Part shown: piece by piece, positions 7,717-17,800 of the stretch
Layout of the letters: each line of letters begins with the position of its first letter
Numbering within the stretch: position 1 is the first letter of the stretch
Origin: Acidimicrobiales bacterium
GTDB taxonomy: Bacteria > Actinomycetota > Acidimicrobiia > Acidimicrobiales > Aldehydirespiratoraceae
Reading direction: 5' to 3'
NCBI GenBank assembly: GCA_021604885.1
Contig: BQJV01000001.1
Coordinates: 1 to 64,000, forward strand
Length of the DNA stretch: 64,000 nt
Notes under the pieces: model-generated
What the model saw: the letters and a program-made list of their open reading frames with translations, nothing else
What the model was told of the DNA's origin: nothing
The model's database searches: none
Made by a program: the position numbers and the translations under genes

Positions 7717-9183
7717 TCATTCGGCATCACCCGTCCCGACGACCTCATCGAGGTCCACGCCAACACCTTCGAGGCTCTCGGCCAGAGCTCGGAACTCCTC
7801 GAGTGCGGCTTCTAGGTCTTCGACGATCTCGGCAGCGATGACGCCGGGCGCCGGGAGGTTGTCGGTGTCTTCGAGGCTCTCGTCGCGGAGCCAGAAGACA
7901 TCGAGGCTGACCTTGTCGCGCTCGATCAGATCGTCATAGGTGTACTTCTTGAACCTCTCGGACTCGACGCGCTGGTGGCGGCCGCCCGACTTGAAGCAGT
8001 CGACGAAGTCGTCGAGGTCGGCCCGAGCGATCGGGTTCTGCTTCAGCGTGAAGTGCTTGTTGGTCCGCAGGTCGTAGACCCACAGGTCCCGGGTCCAGGG
8101 GTGTTCGGCGCCTTCCTTGCGCTCGAAGAACAACACGTTGGCCTTCACGCCGTGGGCGTAGAAGATCCCGGTCGGGAGCCGCAGCAGTGTGTGGACGTCG
8201 CAGTCATGGAGGAGGCGGCGGCGGACGGTCTCGCCGGCGCCAGCCTCAAACAGCACGTTGTCGGGAACGACCACTGCGGCGGTGCCGCCAACGCGGAGCA
8301 GGCCGACGATGTGTTGGACGAAGTTGAGTTGCTTGTTGCGGGTGGTGGTCCAGAAGTTCTCCCGCTCGTAGCTGTCCGACGACGACCGCCCGAACGGCGG
8401 GTTCGACAACACCATGTCGAACCGCACTCCGGGGTCGTCCCGCAGGGCGTCGTCGACGTGTACCGGCGAGTCGGACTCGGGACTCTCGATACCGTGCAAC
8501 AGCATGTTCATCGCGCACAGCCGGGCCGGGAGTTCGGCGATCTCCCACCCCGTGAACGCGCCAGATCGCAGATGCTCGCGCTGGTCGGGGTCGAGCGGCG
8601 AGAACCGTCTCACGATCGACTCGTACGCGCCGAGGAAGAAGCCACCCGTTCCGCAGGCCGGATCGCAGATGCGATCCGAGGTATCGGGTTGCATCACGTC
8701 GACGATCGCCGAGATCAGCGCCCGGGGCGTGAAGTACTGGCCTGCTCCCCTGGCACCCTCGCGGGCTGTCTTCTCGATCAGACCCTCATATGCGTCACCC
8801 TTGAGGTCGGCATCGAGGCTGAGCCACTCGTGATCGTCAATGAAGTCCTTGATGAGCAGTTCGAGCTTGGCCGGGTTCTGGACCTTGTTACGGGCCTTGC
8901 GGAAGACAACGCCGAGCATGTTGTCGCCCGCTCCAAGGCTCGTCAGGATCTCGTTGTAGTGCACCTCGAGATCCGCACCGGATCGGCTCAAAAGTGACGG
9001 CCAGTCGAACCCTTCCGGCACGACCCGCTCCTCGCCGAGCAACTCGTACTGCTCATCGGCCATCTTCAGGAAGAGCAGGTAGGTCAGCTGCTCTAGGTAG
9101 TCGCCGTAGGACAACCCGTCGTCCCGTAGGACATCGCAGAAGTCCCAGAGTTTCTGGACGAGGGCTTGCGGATCGGTGCTCAT
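7717..9183 (-). CDS. hsdM: Type I restriction-modification system, DNA methyltransferase subunit
   Basis: A 488-aa N6-adenine methyltransferase subunit. It has an N-terminal helical bundle (LWDFCDVLRDDGLSYGDYLEQLTYLLFLKM), a GQYFTPR motif, SAM motif I (DPACGTGGFF, about residue 195) and catalytic motif IV (SNPPFG). ATG 9183 overlaps the stop of hsdS (ATGA). The operon order hsdR-hsdS-hsdM is complete with overlaps at each junction. HsdM with HsdS methylates the host recognition site and with HsdR forms the restriction complex. All motifs are intact. Confidence 0.95.
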   Translation of the reverse strand: MSTDPQALVQKLWDFCDVLRDDGLSYGDYLEQLTYLLFLKMADEQYELLGEERVVPEGFDWPSLLSRSGADLEVHYNEILTSLGAGDNMLGVVFRKARNKVQNPAKLELLIKDFIDDHEWLSLDADLKGDAYEGLIEKTAREGARGAGQYFTPRALISAIVDVMQPDTSDRICDPACGTGGFFLGAYESIVRRFSPLDPDQREHLRSGAFTGWEIAELPARLCAMNMLLHGIESPESDSPVHVDDALRDDPGVRFDMVLSNPPFGRSSSDSYERENFWTTTRNKQLNFVQHIVGLLRVGGTAAVVVPDNVLFEAGAGETVRRRLLHDCDVHTLLRLPTGIFYAHGVKANVLFFERKEGAEHPWTRDLWVYDLRTNKHFTLKQNPIARADLDDFVDCFKSGGRHQRVESERFKKYTYDDLIERDKVSLDVFWLRDESLEDTDNLPAPGVIAAEIVEDLEAALEEFRALAESLEGVGVDLDEVVGTGDAE

Positions 9184-10460
9184 ACGACCTTCTTCGAAGC
9201 AGAGCCGGATGGTTCCGAGGATGGTCCCACCGCGTCCAGTGTGTTGCTGTCGAAATCCCACCTTCCGGAGAAGGCGGCTGCAAGGACAGCGCGCCGAAGG
9301 TGACCGGAGCGCTTCACTGCGCCGGCACATCCTTTCGCCAGGCGCACCGACTCGAGGACGACCGTCTCGGCCCGTCGAGCCACCTCGCCCTGCGTGTCAA
9401 GGTCCGGAATCGGGATCTCCATGCTCTTCACGAGACCGATGCTTAGGTTCGGCTGCACTCCGCCGGACGCGAGCTTGCGGCTGGCTTCATATCGCGCATT
9501 GAGGAACGCCAGCAGATAGTCACCGTTGACCAACGACCGATCGAAGTCGATCGCTGCGCAGGCCTGATTGCACGTGGATTCGATCTCCAAGCGAGCTGCC
9601 CTCCCTCGGGTCTGACCCTCGCCGTACATAGCAACCAACACGGTTCCACGCGGCCAGAGCTTGACGCTTGTCTCCTCCAACGCCTGGGCAGTGATTAGCT
9701 CGCTCGGAGCTGCAATCGACCGGGAGTTGACGGCACCCGAGTTGACCCAGGGGATCGTGCCACCGGTCCAGTACCGAGGCTCCGACCGCTTCGGCGTCGC
9801 GCCGCTGCCAACCCGTGCGACTTCGGCGATTTGACGAACCGGCCAATCACTTGAGAAGAGGCCCTGCAGTGCGATCGGGGCTAGCGCATCAGCCTTGGCG
9901 CGGGCAGCATCCGCGGCTGCCGCTGCACTATCGAGGCGGGACATGTGTTCCTCGATCCAGTCGACGATTCGGCGCTGTTGGTCACCAGGCGCCACCGAGA
10001 TCGGGAACGCGGCAAGCCCGCGCTTCCCCAGGTGCCGGATATTGACACCACGACCGGCTTCGCCGAATCGCCCTGTCAGAGCGGCGTAGTAGCAAAACCA
10101 GAACAGGTAGCCGCGATCGACGCCATGCGGGCGCAGCCGCAGGAGAGTGTTCTGAAAACAGCAGCCCTCCAGCTCGCCGGTCCAGATCGCAGGCTTGCCG
10201 ACTTCGTTGGGGCTACCCGAGGCCTCGTTCAGTAGGAGGTCCCCGGGAGCGAGGCAGTACTTCTCGAAGTCAGCATCATCGAAGTTCATCTCCTTGACGT
10301 CATCGAGGCTGATCCCATCCCAGGTCACATTCGCAGAGCGGAGGTAGGGCCTCATCTGCTCGCCATGGTGGTGCTGTGGCGAACGCTGCCGACCTAGCTG
10401 AACATCTGCAACCCCGCCGATGGTCGACCACGCCCACCCGCCCGGTAGCTCGTTGTTCAT
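9180..10460 (-). CDS. hsdS: Type I restriction-modification system, specificity subunit
   Basis: A 426-aa DNA-recognition subunit with two target-recognition domains. The first (LPGGWAWSTIGGVADVQLGRQ...) ends in the conserved helix DQQRRIVDWIEEHMSRLDSA. The second (WPVRQIAEVARVGSGATPKR... IPWVNSGAVNSRSI) ends in the helix LDTQGEVARRAETVVLESV. The two helices are the spacer repeats that set the gap between half-sites. The protein determines the bipartite target sequence, which cannot be read from the gene. The start ATG overlaps the hsdR stop (ATGA). Confidence 0.93.
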   Translation of the reverse strand: MNNELPGGWAWSTIGGVADVQLGRQRSPQHHHGEQMRPYLRSANVTWDGISLDDVKEMNFDDADFEKYCLAPGDLLLNEASGSPNEVGKPAIWTGELEGCCFQNTLLRLRPHGVDRGYLFWFCYYAALTGRFGEAGRGVNIRHLGKRGLAAFPISVAPGDQQRRIVDWIEEHMSRLDSAAAAADAARAKADALAPIALQGLFSSDWPVRQIAEVARVGSGATPKRSEPRYWTGGTIPWVNSGAVNSRSIAAPSELITAQALEETSVKLWPRGTVLVAMYGEGQTRGRAARLEIESTCNQACAAIDFDRSLVNGDYLLAFLNARYEASRKLASGGVQPNLSIGLVKSMEIPIPDLDTQGEVARRAETVVLESVRLAKGCAGAVKRSGHLRRAVLAAAFSGRWDFDSNTLDAVGPSSEPSGSASKKVV

Positions 10461-13282
10461 GCTGCGAGCGCCTGGGTGAGTTCGTGGAGCAGCGGGTTGA
10501 GGTCGTCGCCGAAGAGTTGGCGGGCTCGGCCGAGGCCGCCGTGTTCACTGAAGGGGGCTCCGGTGAGATCTCGGGGAGCGATGGTGAGGCTGGCAGCGAG
10601 GTGGTCTTTGATCATGTGGAGGTAGGCGAGTTGGTCGTGGGTGAAGGCGCGGCCGGCGTTGTCCTGTTGAAGGAGCCAGGCGTCGAAGCGTTCGTTGACG
10701 AGGTCGGGGTAGGCGACGAGTTCGTCGGTGTTGCCGAGTGCGTAGCGGACAATGCTGACGAGGTCGGTGTTGAGGCGATGGCCTGAGCCTCGCACCTTGC
10801 TGGCGTCGAGGGCTTCGTAGGCCTGCCACAGCATGTCGGGGGTCCAGCTGCGGGGTGGGCGTTCGATGGCGTTCGCCAGTTCTCGGATGTCGGCGTAGGT
10901 GAGACCGCCCCCGTAGGGCTGGCTGTAGAGGATCTGCAGGGCGGTGATCTCGTCGCGGTGCTCGTCGATGAACTCGCGGAACGAATCGATCGTTTTGCGG
11001 GCCCGGTCGGTGGCGTCCTTGGAGAACTGGCCGGAGATGACTCGGTCCTTGGTGGCGGCGTCGATGACCTGTTCGTAGCTGCGCCGGACGTCGAGGAGCT
11101 TCTCGCGCAGCTCTGAGTTGCCGGCGAGCGGCTGGAGTGCAGTCTCGACCAGTTGCTTGCGTGCGGCGGCAACCTGGTCGCCACCGGGATCGTCGAGACC
11201 GCTGGCGGCTTGGGCTTCGGCGTAGTGGCGGTCGGGGTCGAGCGCTTGGACGAGTTGGTGGGAGAGCTGGGTGAGACTCATCCCGGCGGCGGCTTCGAGC
11301 TCGGCGCGGTCGGGGCCGCTGATGCGCTTGTCGAGGCGGGCAAGCCGGGAGGCGATGGAGGAGACGACGGCTTCGTCGGTGACGCCGAGGCCGATCTGGT
11401 TGAGAAGCTTGTCGAAGCCGACGCCGTGCTTGCGTTCGAGGGGGACGGTGTCGTGGAGCTCGGTCTCAGTGACGCCAACGGCGTCGACCAGGACGAAGTG
11501 GTCCTTGGCGGTGGCGTCAGGGGTGACGATGCGAAGGTCGTCGTCGTTGATGATGCGGACGCCGCGGCCCTTCATCTGTTCGAAGAAGTTGCGGCTCTTG
11601 ACCATGCGCATGAACACGACGCACTCGATGGGTTTGACGTCGGTGCCGGTGGCGATCATGTCGACGGTGACGGCGATGCGGGTGTCGTAGCCGGTGCGAA
11701 ACTGGGCGAGAAGCTCGTCGGGCTTGTGGCCAGACTCGGCGGCCTTGTAGGTGATCTTCACCGCGCCCATGTTCGACAGGCCGAACTCCTCGCGGACGAT
11801 CTGGACGATGTCGTCGGCGTGGCTGTCGTCCTTGGCGAAGATCAGGGTCTTCGGGATGTGTTGGAGGCGGCCGTCGTCGCGCACGATCCGGTCAGGAAAC
11901 ATGACCGGCATCGAGTCGCGCAGAGTGCGCACGATGGTGCGTATCTGATCGCGGGCGACAACCTTTCGGTCGAGCTCAGCAGGGTCGTAGTCGAGGTCCT
12001 CGTCGATGCGATCGAAGCGTTGCTCGCGGGTCTCGCGATCTCGGAACTCGGTGACCATCCCGGCGTCGACCTTGCCGCCGGACTCGCTGATCTCGGTGCG
12101 GATGCGAAACACGTCGAAGTCGACGTTGACCCGGTCGGCGACGGCTTCTTCGTGGCCGTACTCCATGACGAGGTTCTGGTCGAAGAATCCGAACGTCTGC
12201 TTGCCGGGCGTGGCGGTGAGGCCGATCAGGAAGGCGTCGAAATACTCGAGGACCTGGCGCCACACCCCGTAGATCGATCGATGGCATTCGTCGACAATGA
12301 TCACGTCGTAGGACTCGATCGGAACCGCCGAGTTGTAGACCACCTCGACCGGCCGACCGGGGGTCATGTCGAAGCTGGACTTCTCTTCGAGGTCCTCGTC
12401 GAGCTCCTCGCCCCGAAGGATCGAGTAGATCCTCTGGATCGTCGAGACGTGGACCTTGGTCGCCGTCTCGTCGGCGATGTCGAGGTTCGATGAGGTGAGG
12501 CGGCGGGCGTTGTAGAGCTCGGTGAACTTGCGGCCGTCGTCGGGCGTATCGAACCCCTCGAACTCACGGATCGTCTGCCGGCCGAGGTTGCCACGGTCGA
12601 CGAGGAAGAGAATCCGCTTGGCACCAGCGTGGCGAAGCAGTCGGTAAGCGATGTTGGCGGCGGTGAAGGTCTTGCCCGAGCCGGTCGCCATCTGGATCAG
12701 CGCCTTGGCCCGGTTCTCCTTGAGCGACTTCTCGAGATTGCGGATGGCTTCTTCTTGGGCAGGCCACAGACCGACGGGATCGAGGTCCGGTAGCAGCTGA
12801 ATTCCGCCTCGAAGGGTCGCGTTGCCGCCGAAGTTGACGTGGTCTTCGTGCCAGCGGGCGAGGGTCTCGGGACGGTGGAAGGTGTACACGCGGCGTGACG
12901 TCGGGTCGGGGTCGAGGCCGCAGGTGAAGCGCGTCTCCTTGCCTGTCGACTCATAGCCAAACGGAAGTGCACCGTCGACGAGGAAGGCGGGGAGCTCGCC
13001 GGGAAAGTTGGTCTGGTATTTGTGGGTCTGCCATTCGACGCCGGTGAGGGTGGTGCCGACCTTCTTGGCTTCGATGACCCCGACGGCCTGGCGGTCGACG
13101 AAGAGCACATAGTCGGCGGGTCCGGCTGCGGTCGGCACCTCGCGGACTGCGACGCCCTGGGCGGCGGCGATGGCGGCGTGCTTGTAGTCCTGCACGATCC
13201 ACCCGCACGCGGCGAGCTGGGCATCGATGTCGATGCGAGCGCGCTGTTCGGGTGCGAGGTACTCGGAGGCTTCGTCCGCCAT
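10457..13282 (-). CDS. hsdR: Type I restriction-modification system, endonuclease-translocase subunit
   Basis: A 941-aa subunit. The N-terminal nuclease shows the PD-(D/E)xK pattern (GPADYVLFVDRQAVGVIEAKK, Asp about residue 56, ExK about 70-72). The SF2 motor domain has Walker A (MATGSGKTF), DECH box, LTATPG (motif III), MIATGTDVK and QMKGRGVR (motif VI). The C-terminus (LNPLLHELTQALAA) is typical of the EcoEI-like branch. I start at ATG 13282 with AAGGA just upstream rather than the in-frame ATG 12 bases earlier. A 107-bp divergent intergenic region separates it from the patatin-like gene. Intact. Confidence 0.94.
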   Translation of the reverse strand: MADEASEYLAPEQRARIDIDAQLAACGWIVQDYKHAAIAAAQGVAVREVPTAAGPADYVLFVDRQAVGVIEAKKVGTTLTGVEWQTHKYQTNFPGELPAFLVDGALPFGYESTGKETRFTCGLDPDPTSRRVYTFHRPETLARWHEDHVNFGGNATLRGGIQLLPDLDPVGLWPAQEEAIRNLEKSLKENRAKALIQMATGSGKTFTAANIAYRLLRHAGAKRILFLVDRGNLGRQTIREFEGFDTPDDGRKFTELYNARRLTSSNLDIADETATKVHVSTIQRIYSILRGEELDEDLEEKSSFDMTPGRPVEVVYNSAVPIESYDVIIVDECHRSIYGVWRQVLEYFDAFLIGLTATPGKQTFGFFDQNLVMEYGHEEAVADRVNVDFDVFRIRTEISESGGKVDAGMVTEFRDRETREQRFDRIDEDLDYDPAELDRKVVARDQIRTIVRTLRDSMPVMFPDRIVRDDGRLQHIPKTLIFAKDDSHADDIVQIVREEFGLSNMGAVKITYKAAESGHKPDELLAQFRTGYDTRIAVTVDMIATGTDVKPIECVVFMRMVKSRNFFEQMKGRGVRIINDDDLRIVTPDATAKDHFVLVDAVGVTETELHDTVPLERKHGVGFDKLLNQIGLGVTDEAVVSSIASRLARLDKRISGPDRAELEAAAGMSLTQLSHQLVQALDPDRHYAEAQAASGLDDPGGDQVAAARKQLVETALQPLAGNSELREKLLDVRRSYEQVIDAATKDRVISGQFSKDATDRARKTIDSFREFIDEHRDEITALQILYSQPYGGGLTYADIRELANAIERPPRSWTPDMLWQAYEALDASKVRGSGHRLNTDLVSIVRYALGNTDELVAYPDLVNERFDAWLLQQDNAGRAFTHDQLAYLHMIKDHLAASLTIAPRDLTGAPFSEHGGLGRARQLFGDDLNPLLHELTQALAA

Positions 13283-13389
13283 AGGTCCTTCCATTCTGCG
13301 CCAGATCAGCAGAGTCGGCCGGTTCTTGGGTCAAGGAGTGGAACGACGCGGCACGGGCGAGCTTTTCTCGCTCCGACATCGATGCAGCG

Positions 13390-14664
13390 ATGTACGTTCG
13401 AACGGTGAGGTCACAGGTACCGGCCGTCCCCGCGCCGCAGGAGGATTGGATCTACAACGAGCACCAGGGGAGAAACGAGCTCGCTGGGGCGACGATCGGG
13501 GTATCGCTATCCGGGGGCGGCTACCGAGCGACCCTCTTTGCAGCGGGCGCAGTTGCGGCGCTGGCGGACGGCCAAGTATGGGACCAAGTCAAGTGGGTGG
13601 CGTCGGTCTCGGGCGGCTCTTTCGTCAACGCGGCCGCAGGGCTGGAGCTCCCAGATGATCCCACCGCGCGAGCAGTCGACCGGTTCCTCCGAATGGTGGC
13701 CGAGCGAGTCGCACGGCGCCTTTGGCCCATCGCCCTGCCACAGCGAACCTCAAGAATCCGAGGTCTCGCGTTGGTTGCGAGGAGCTACGACGCCGGCATC
13801 CAACGCCACTGGGTCGGAGCTGATCGGGGCGCTGTGCCCTTGGCGAACTTGCAGCACCCAAGCAGGACCCACGCCTTCCTTGCGGTCGACCTCGCAACAC
13901 TCAGCCCGGTCGTGCTCAGCGATCGCCTCGTGTACTCGCCGGGTCTTCGAGACGAGCCGGTCGCGCTGGCGCCTGGGGGACTGCGCCTTGCCACAGCCAT
14001 TCGCAGCTCGGCCTCCTTCCCAGGGCTTCCCTCGACTCACGTGCGTTCTGAAGACCTCGGCACGGTGTACCACCCGCTCTACGACGACCTGCACCTCGGC
14101 GATGGAGGTGTCTGGAACAACCTCGGTACGGAGTGGGAGCGCCTCCTCGGCGAGGTAGGACGCGTAGATCTCGGAGACGTCGCAGCGTTCGCTCGGCCTG
14201 TCGAGTTCCATGTGGTCGTGGACGCTTCCGCTCCCGCAAAGCGCCCGAAGACCTGGCGGACACGGCGGTGGCCTACGACCCTTGACTGGCCGTTCCTGTC
14301 CCTCGACCGGGCGCTCCATGCGGCATTCCAGAGCACGCTTGAAAACAGCAGGCGGGCATTGCGTGACGGGTCCGGAAAGATCCCTCGGCGGATCTTGCAT
14401 GTTTCGTTGGAAGAGATCCCTCGTACCCAGCAGGTTCTCTCAGCCCTGGTTGGAGGCGCCGAGCCGGAGGAGTGGGCCGCCGTCGCAGATCAGAATGGGA
14501 CGGTCGGGACCGCCTGTCCGACCCTATGGGGCATTCGCGGACTGCCGGCCGTACACCTGATGGCGCACGGATATGCCCAGACCGCTGCCTGTCTCACCGC
14601 GCGTGGTGTCCCCCTCCAGCACTTCGAGATCCCCCATGAGCGCATATACAGAGCGATCACGTGA
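13390..14664 (+). CDS. Patatin-like / cPLA2-like phospholipase
   Basis: A 424-aa lipid acyl hydrolase candidate. The oxyanion-hole motif is SLSGGGYRATLF (about residues 39-50). The nucleophile motif is SVSGGSF (about 71-77), with the S-G-G arrangement of cPLA2-type enzymes rather than GXSXG. The catalytic Asp is in LGDGGVWNN (about 237-245). A conserved SASFPGLP precedes the Asp. No signal peptide, so it should act on the inner face of the membrane. It is divergent from hsdR and the only plus-strand gene in this part of the element. Patatin-like lipases serve as membrane-degrading effectors in several defence systems, but no nucleotide cyclase or sensor is adjacent, so such a role is only a hypothesis. 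The start could also be GTG 13405. Confidence 0.82.
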   Translation: MYVRTVRSQVPAVPAPQEDWIYNEHQGRNELAGATIGVSLSGGGYRATLFAAGAVAALADGQVWDQVKWVASVSGGSFVNAAAGLELPDDPTARAVDRFLRMVAERVARRLWPIALPQRTSRIRGLALVARSYDAGIQRHWVGADRGAVPLANLQHPSRTHAFLAVDLATLSPVVLSDRLVYSPGLRDEPVALAPGGLRLATAIRSSASFPGLPSTHVRSEDLGTVYHPLYDDLHLGDGGVWNNLGTEWERLLGEVGRVDLGDVAAFARPVEFHVVVDASAPAKRPKTWRTRRWPTTLDWPFLSLDRALHAAFQSTLENSRRALRDGSGKIPRRILHVSLEEIPRTQQVLSALVGGAEPEEWAAVADQNGTVGTACPTLWGIRGLPAVHLMAHGYAQTAACLTARGVPLQHFEIPHERIYRAIT

Positions 14665-14819
14665 GCGCGTGGGGAGACGGTTCCTGGGGTCAAGGGATCG
14701 CCGGCAGGCGAAGGCGAGGACACGGAGCACAGCGAAGTCCCGCAGCTGACCCTTGACGCCACATCGGTTGAACACCATCGGTTCGGCCCTGCCCCTCGGG
14801 GCGGGGCTTGGTCGCCGGG

Positions 14820-17800
14820 TCATCTGATTCGGAGTGCCGGTCCCTCGATTTGGCGCGCCTGCTGCCGCTCGCGAGTGATGGCTTGTTCGATGCTGCGCTG
14901 GTCGCCTGCGGCGAGCGCCCGGCTGAACAGGAAGCCCCTCGGGAGCTTTCGGCCCTTGGTGGGTCCGAGACCCTTGGTGAGGCCGAAGGCGGCCTGGTGC
15001 TGGTCAATGCGTCCGGCGGCGTTGTCCCATGCTCGTGAGGGCTGCCCGCCGTTCGGCCGGGGTCCGAGTGTGTCGACGATCCGGCTGGGTGGGTCACGGC
15101 GGATCTGTCGGGTTCGGATACGGCGGTCCTCGCTGAGGCGGGCGTCGATGTCGGTGAGCTGGGTTTCGAGGGTGGGGCGTCGTTGGTCGAGTTGTTCGGC
15201 CTTGTGGAGTCGTCGGTCGATGTCGTGGTGCTTGTCGCTGAGCTTCCCGATGTGGGTGCGTTGGGTGCTGATGTCGACGGGGAGGTTCTCGATGTCGTGG
15301 TGGGCGTTGCGGATCGCGTTCTCGTGGCCTTTACGTCTGAAGGGTCGGTCGTGTCGGGCGATGGTGTCGTGCGCAGCCTGGAGTCGGGCAGTAGTGGATT
15401 CGAGCTGCTGTTTCACCCGTTCGAGGTCGTGGCGAGCCCACTGGTAGTCGCGTGGCAGCTCGTCGAGGTCGGTGCGTAGCTGGTCGAGCGTCGAGGTGAG
15501 CTGTGCCTGCTGGCCCAGCAGGGATCGAAGCTCCTCGGGCGGAAGGGTGCCGGGTCGGTGGCGGTTGTGGCCGGCGAGCTCGGCTTGGCGGGCGAGGGCG
15601 GGTTGGTCGATCCAGCTGCGGGTCATGGCGTCGGCGAAGATGTCGAGGGCGGTGTCTTCGCCGATGGTGGCGATGTAGGCGTCGTTGTGGTTGCGGCCGC
15701 GGGTCATCGCGACATAGATGCCGCGGACGTCGGTGGGGCCGTCGAGGACGAGGATGGATCGGTCGACGGTGCGGCCTTGGGTGGCGTGGCTGGTCTGGGC
15801 GTAGGCCAGCTCGACGTGGTGCTGGACGTAGTCGGCGGGGAGGCGGATGGTGCCGGATCGTCCGTGAACGCTGAGGTCGCCGTTGCGGTGGATTGTGTGG
15901 ATAGTCCATTGGTCGCGGTTGCGGATCATGAGGCCCTGGTCGGTGTGGAGCTGGCGGTGGTTGCGGCGGGTGGCGATCTCGTCGCCGGCCCAGAACCGGT
16001 AGCCACCAGCGTCGACGTGACGGCCACGGTTGTCGAGCTCGCCAGTCGCGATACGGCGCTGTTGGGCGGCGTGGTTGAGTCGGGCGACGGTCTCGTTGGT
16101 GGAGGCGGCGAGCACGACGGTTTCGCCGTCGCGGCGAGCGGTCCACCACGCGTCGAGGGCTTCGCGATCCATGCGGGTGGCGGTGCCACCGTGTAGTCGG
16201 CCTTCCAGGTCGTATACGTCGGCGACGGTTGGGTCACCTCGGCGGAGCCGCAGCGACGCGTGGCGCTCCCAGTCGTGGGTGAAGCGGTGGACCTGGTCGA
16301 GCTCGATGGCGCCGTGGGTGTCGATGAGGTGGTCGAACATGCCGCCTCTCCCGACGGCGGAGAATTGCATCGGGTCACCGACCAGGGCGATGCGCCAGCC
16401 TCGGTTGTCAGCGAGCTGGGCGAGGGTGTCGAGTCGGTCGGTGGGGACCATGCCGGCTTCATCGACGATGACGGTGGTGCCGACGGGGAGGTCGTACCGG
16501 TGCTGGGGTGGCCGGTCGAGGGAGTGCTCGGTCAACAGCTTGTCGATGGTGTCCGCGTCGATGCCGGTCTCCGACGCCAGCACATCGGCGGCCGCGGCCG
16601 AAGGAGCGACGCCGAACGCCGGGCGACCCTCGGCCCGGAGTTGTTCCACCGCCGGAGCGAGCGCAGTGGTCTTGCCGGTGCCGGCGGGGCCGACGACGAG
16701 GACGAGGTCGGCGTCACCGGCGATTGCTGCTGCGGTCTCTGCCTGGGGCCCGGTGAGTTCCACGCGTGCGCGGTCGATGGCGTCGGCGGAGTCGATGCCG
16801 TCTCGGGTCATGCGGCGCTCGGCCCAGGCGAGAAGGCGTTCTTCTTGGGCGAGGATGTCGGCGGTGGTGAGGGCTCGGTCGGCGATCGATTCGGTGATCG
16901 GGCGGCCGTCGCGGCGAAGGGTCGCGCTGTTGGGGATGGGGCGGGAGATGTCGACGCAGCGCTTTCTGATGGCGTAGTTGGTGAGGGTGTCGAGGACGTG
17001 GCCGATGTCGTCGCGGTGGATGACCGCTGTGGTGGGGATGGCGGCGGCGATCTCGCGGGTGAGCTCGGCGGGTCGCCAGCTCGACTGCTTCTCCGACAGC
17101 AATTGCATGGCCTGGTCGATCATCTTGTCGACGGTGGGCATGTCGAGGTCGCGTCCGCTCTGACGGCCGGTGGCTCGGCGGACCAATCGTTCGGGTGTGT
17201 GGCCGAGTTCTTCGACGCGCTCGGTCCAGTCGCGGTGAAGCCCAGCTGCGGCGACGTCGTGGCTCTTGGGTGGGCGGCTGTCGATGACGGCTTCGCGTTC
17301 GAGACGCCAGCGCTCCCTGGGTGTGGGATCACGGTCGAAGGCGTCGATGAATCGGTCCAGCTTCTCGTCGATGCGGCGCTGGACGTCGGCTGTGCGGGCC
17401 GAGAACTCCTCGAGCACGGCCCGGGGGACGTGGGCGATCTCGGCAATGCCGTTGACTACGGGCTCCCATTCGACGCCGAGGCGGGCGGTGAGCTGGGAGC
17501 GCAGGGTGGCGTGGTAGATCGCGGAGAGGGTGCGCTGATCCATCTTGAGCGATCGGGCGTCGAGGGCGAGCCAGCGGCCGTCGGGTGAGCGGACCCGGTT
17601 GGCGATGACGATGTGCGTGTGGAGCTGGGGGTCGAGCGCCCGGGAGGTGTGCTGGCGAAAGGTGGCGGCGATGATCCCCTCGGCGTCGACGATCGACACG
17701 TCGCCGTTGATGCGGTAGCGGGTGTGGGCGTGAGCCTCGATCCAATCGACGACCGTGGCCACCGCGGCGTCGTGCGCGTCGAGCACCTGGGCGCGGGTCT

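Noticed and set aside
11153..12493. 446-codon plus-strand frame within hsdR
   Set aside because: Antisense shadow. It is Val/Gly/Asp-rich, as expected opposite a high-GC gene, while hsdR has all motor and nuclease motifs.
16260..17588. 442-codon plus-strand frame within the relaxase gene
   Set aside because: Antisense shadow of MobF, with no domain pattern and biased composition.
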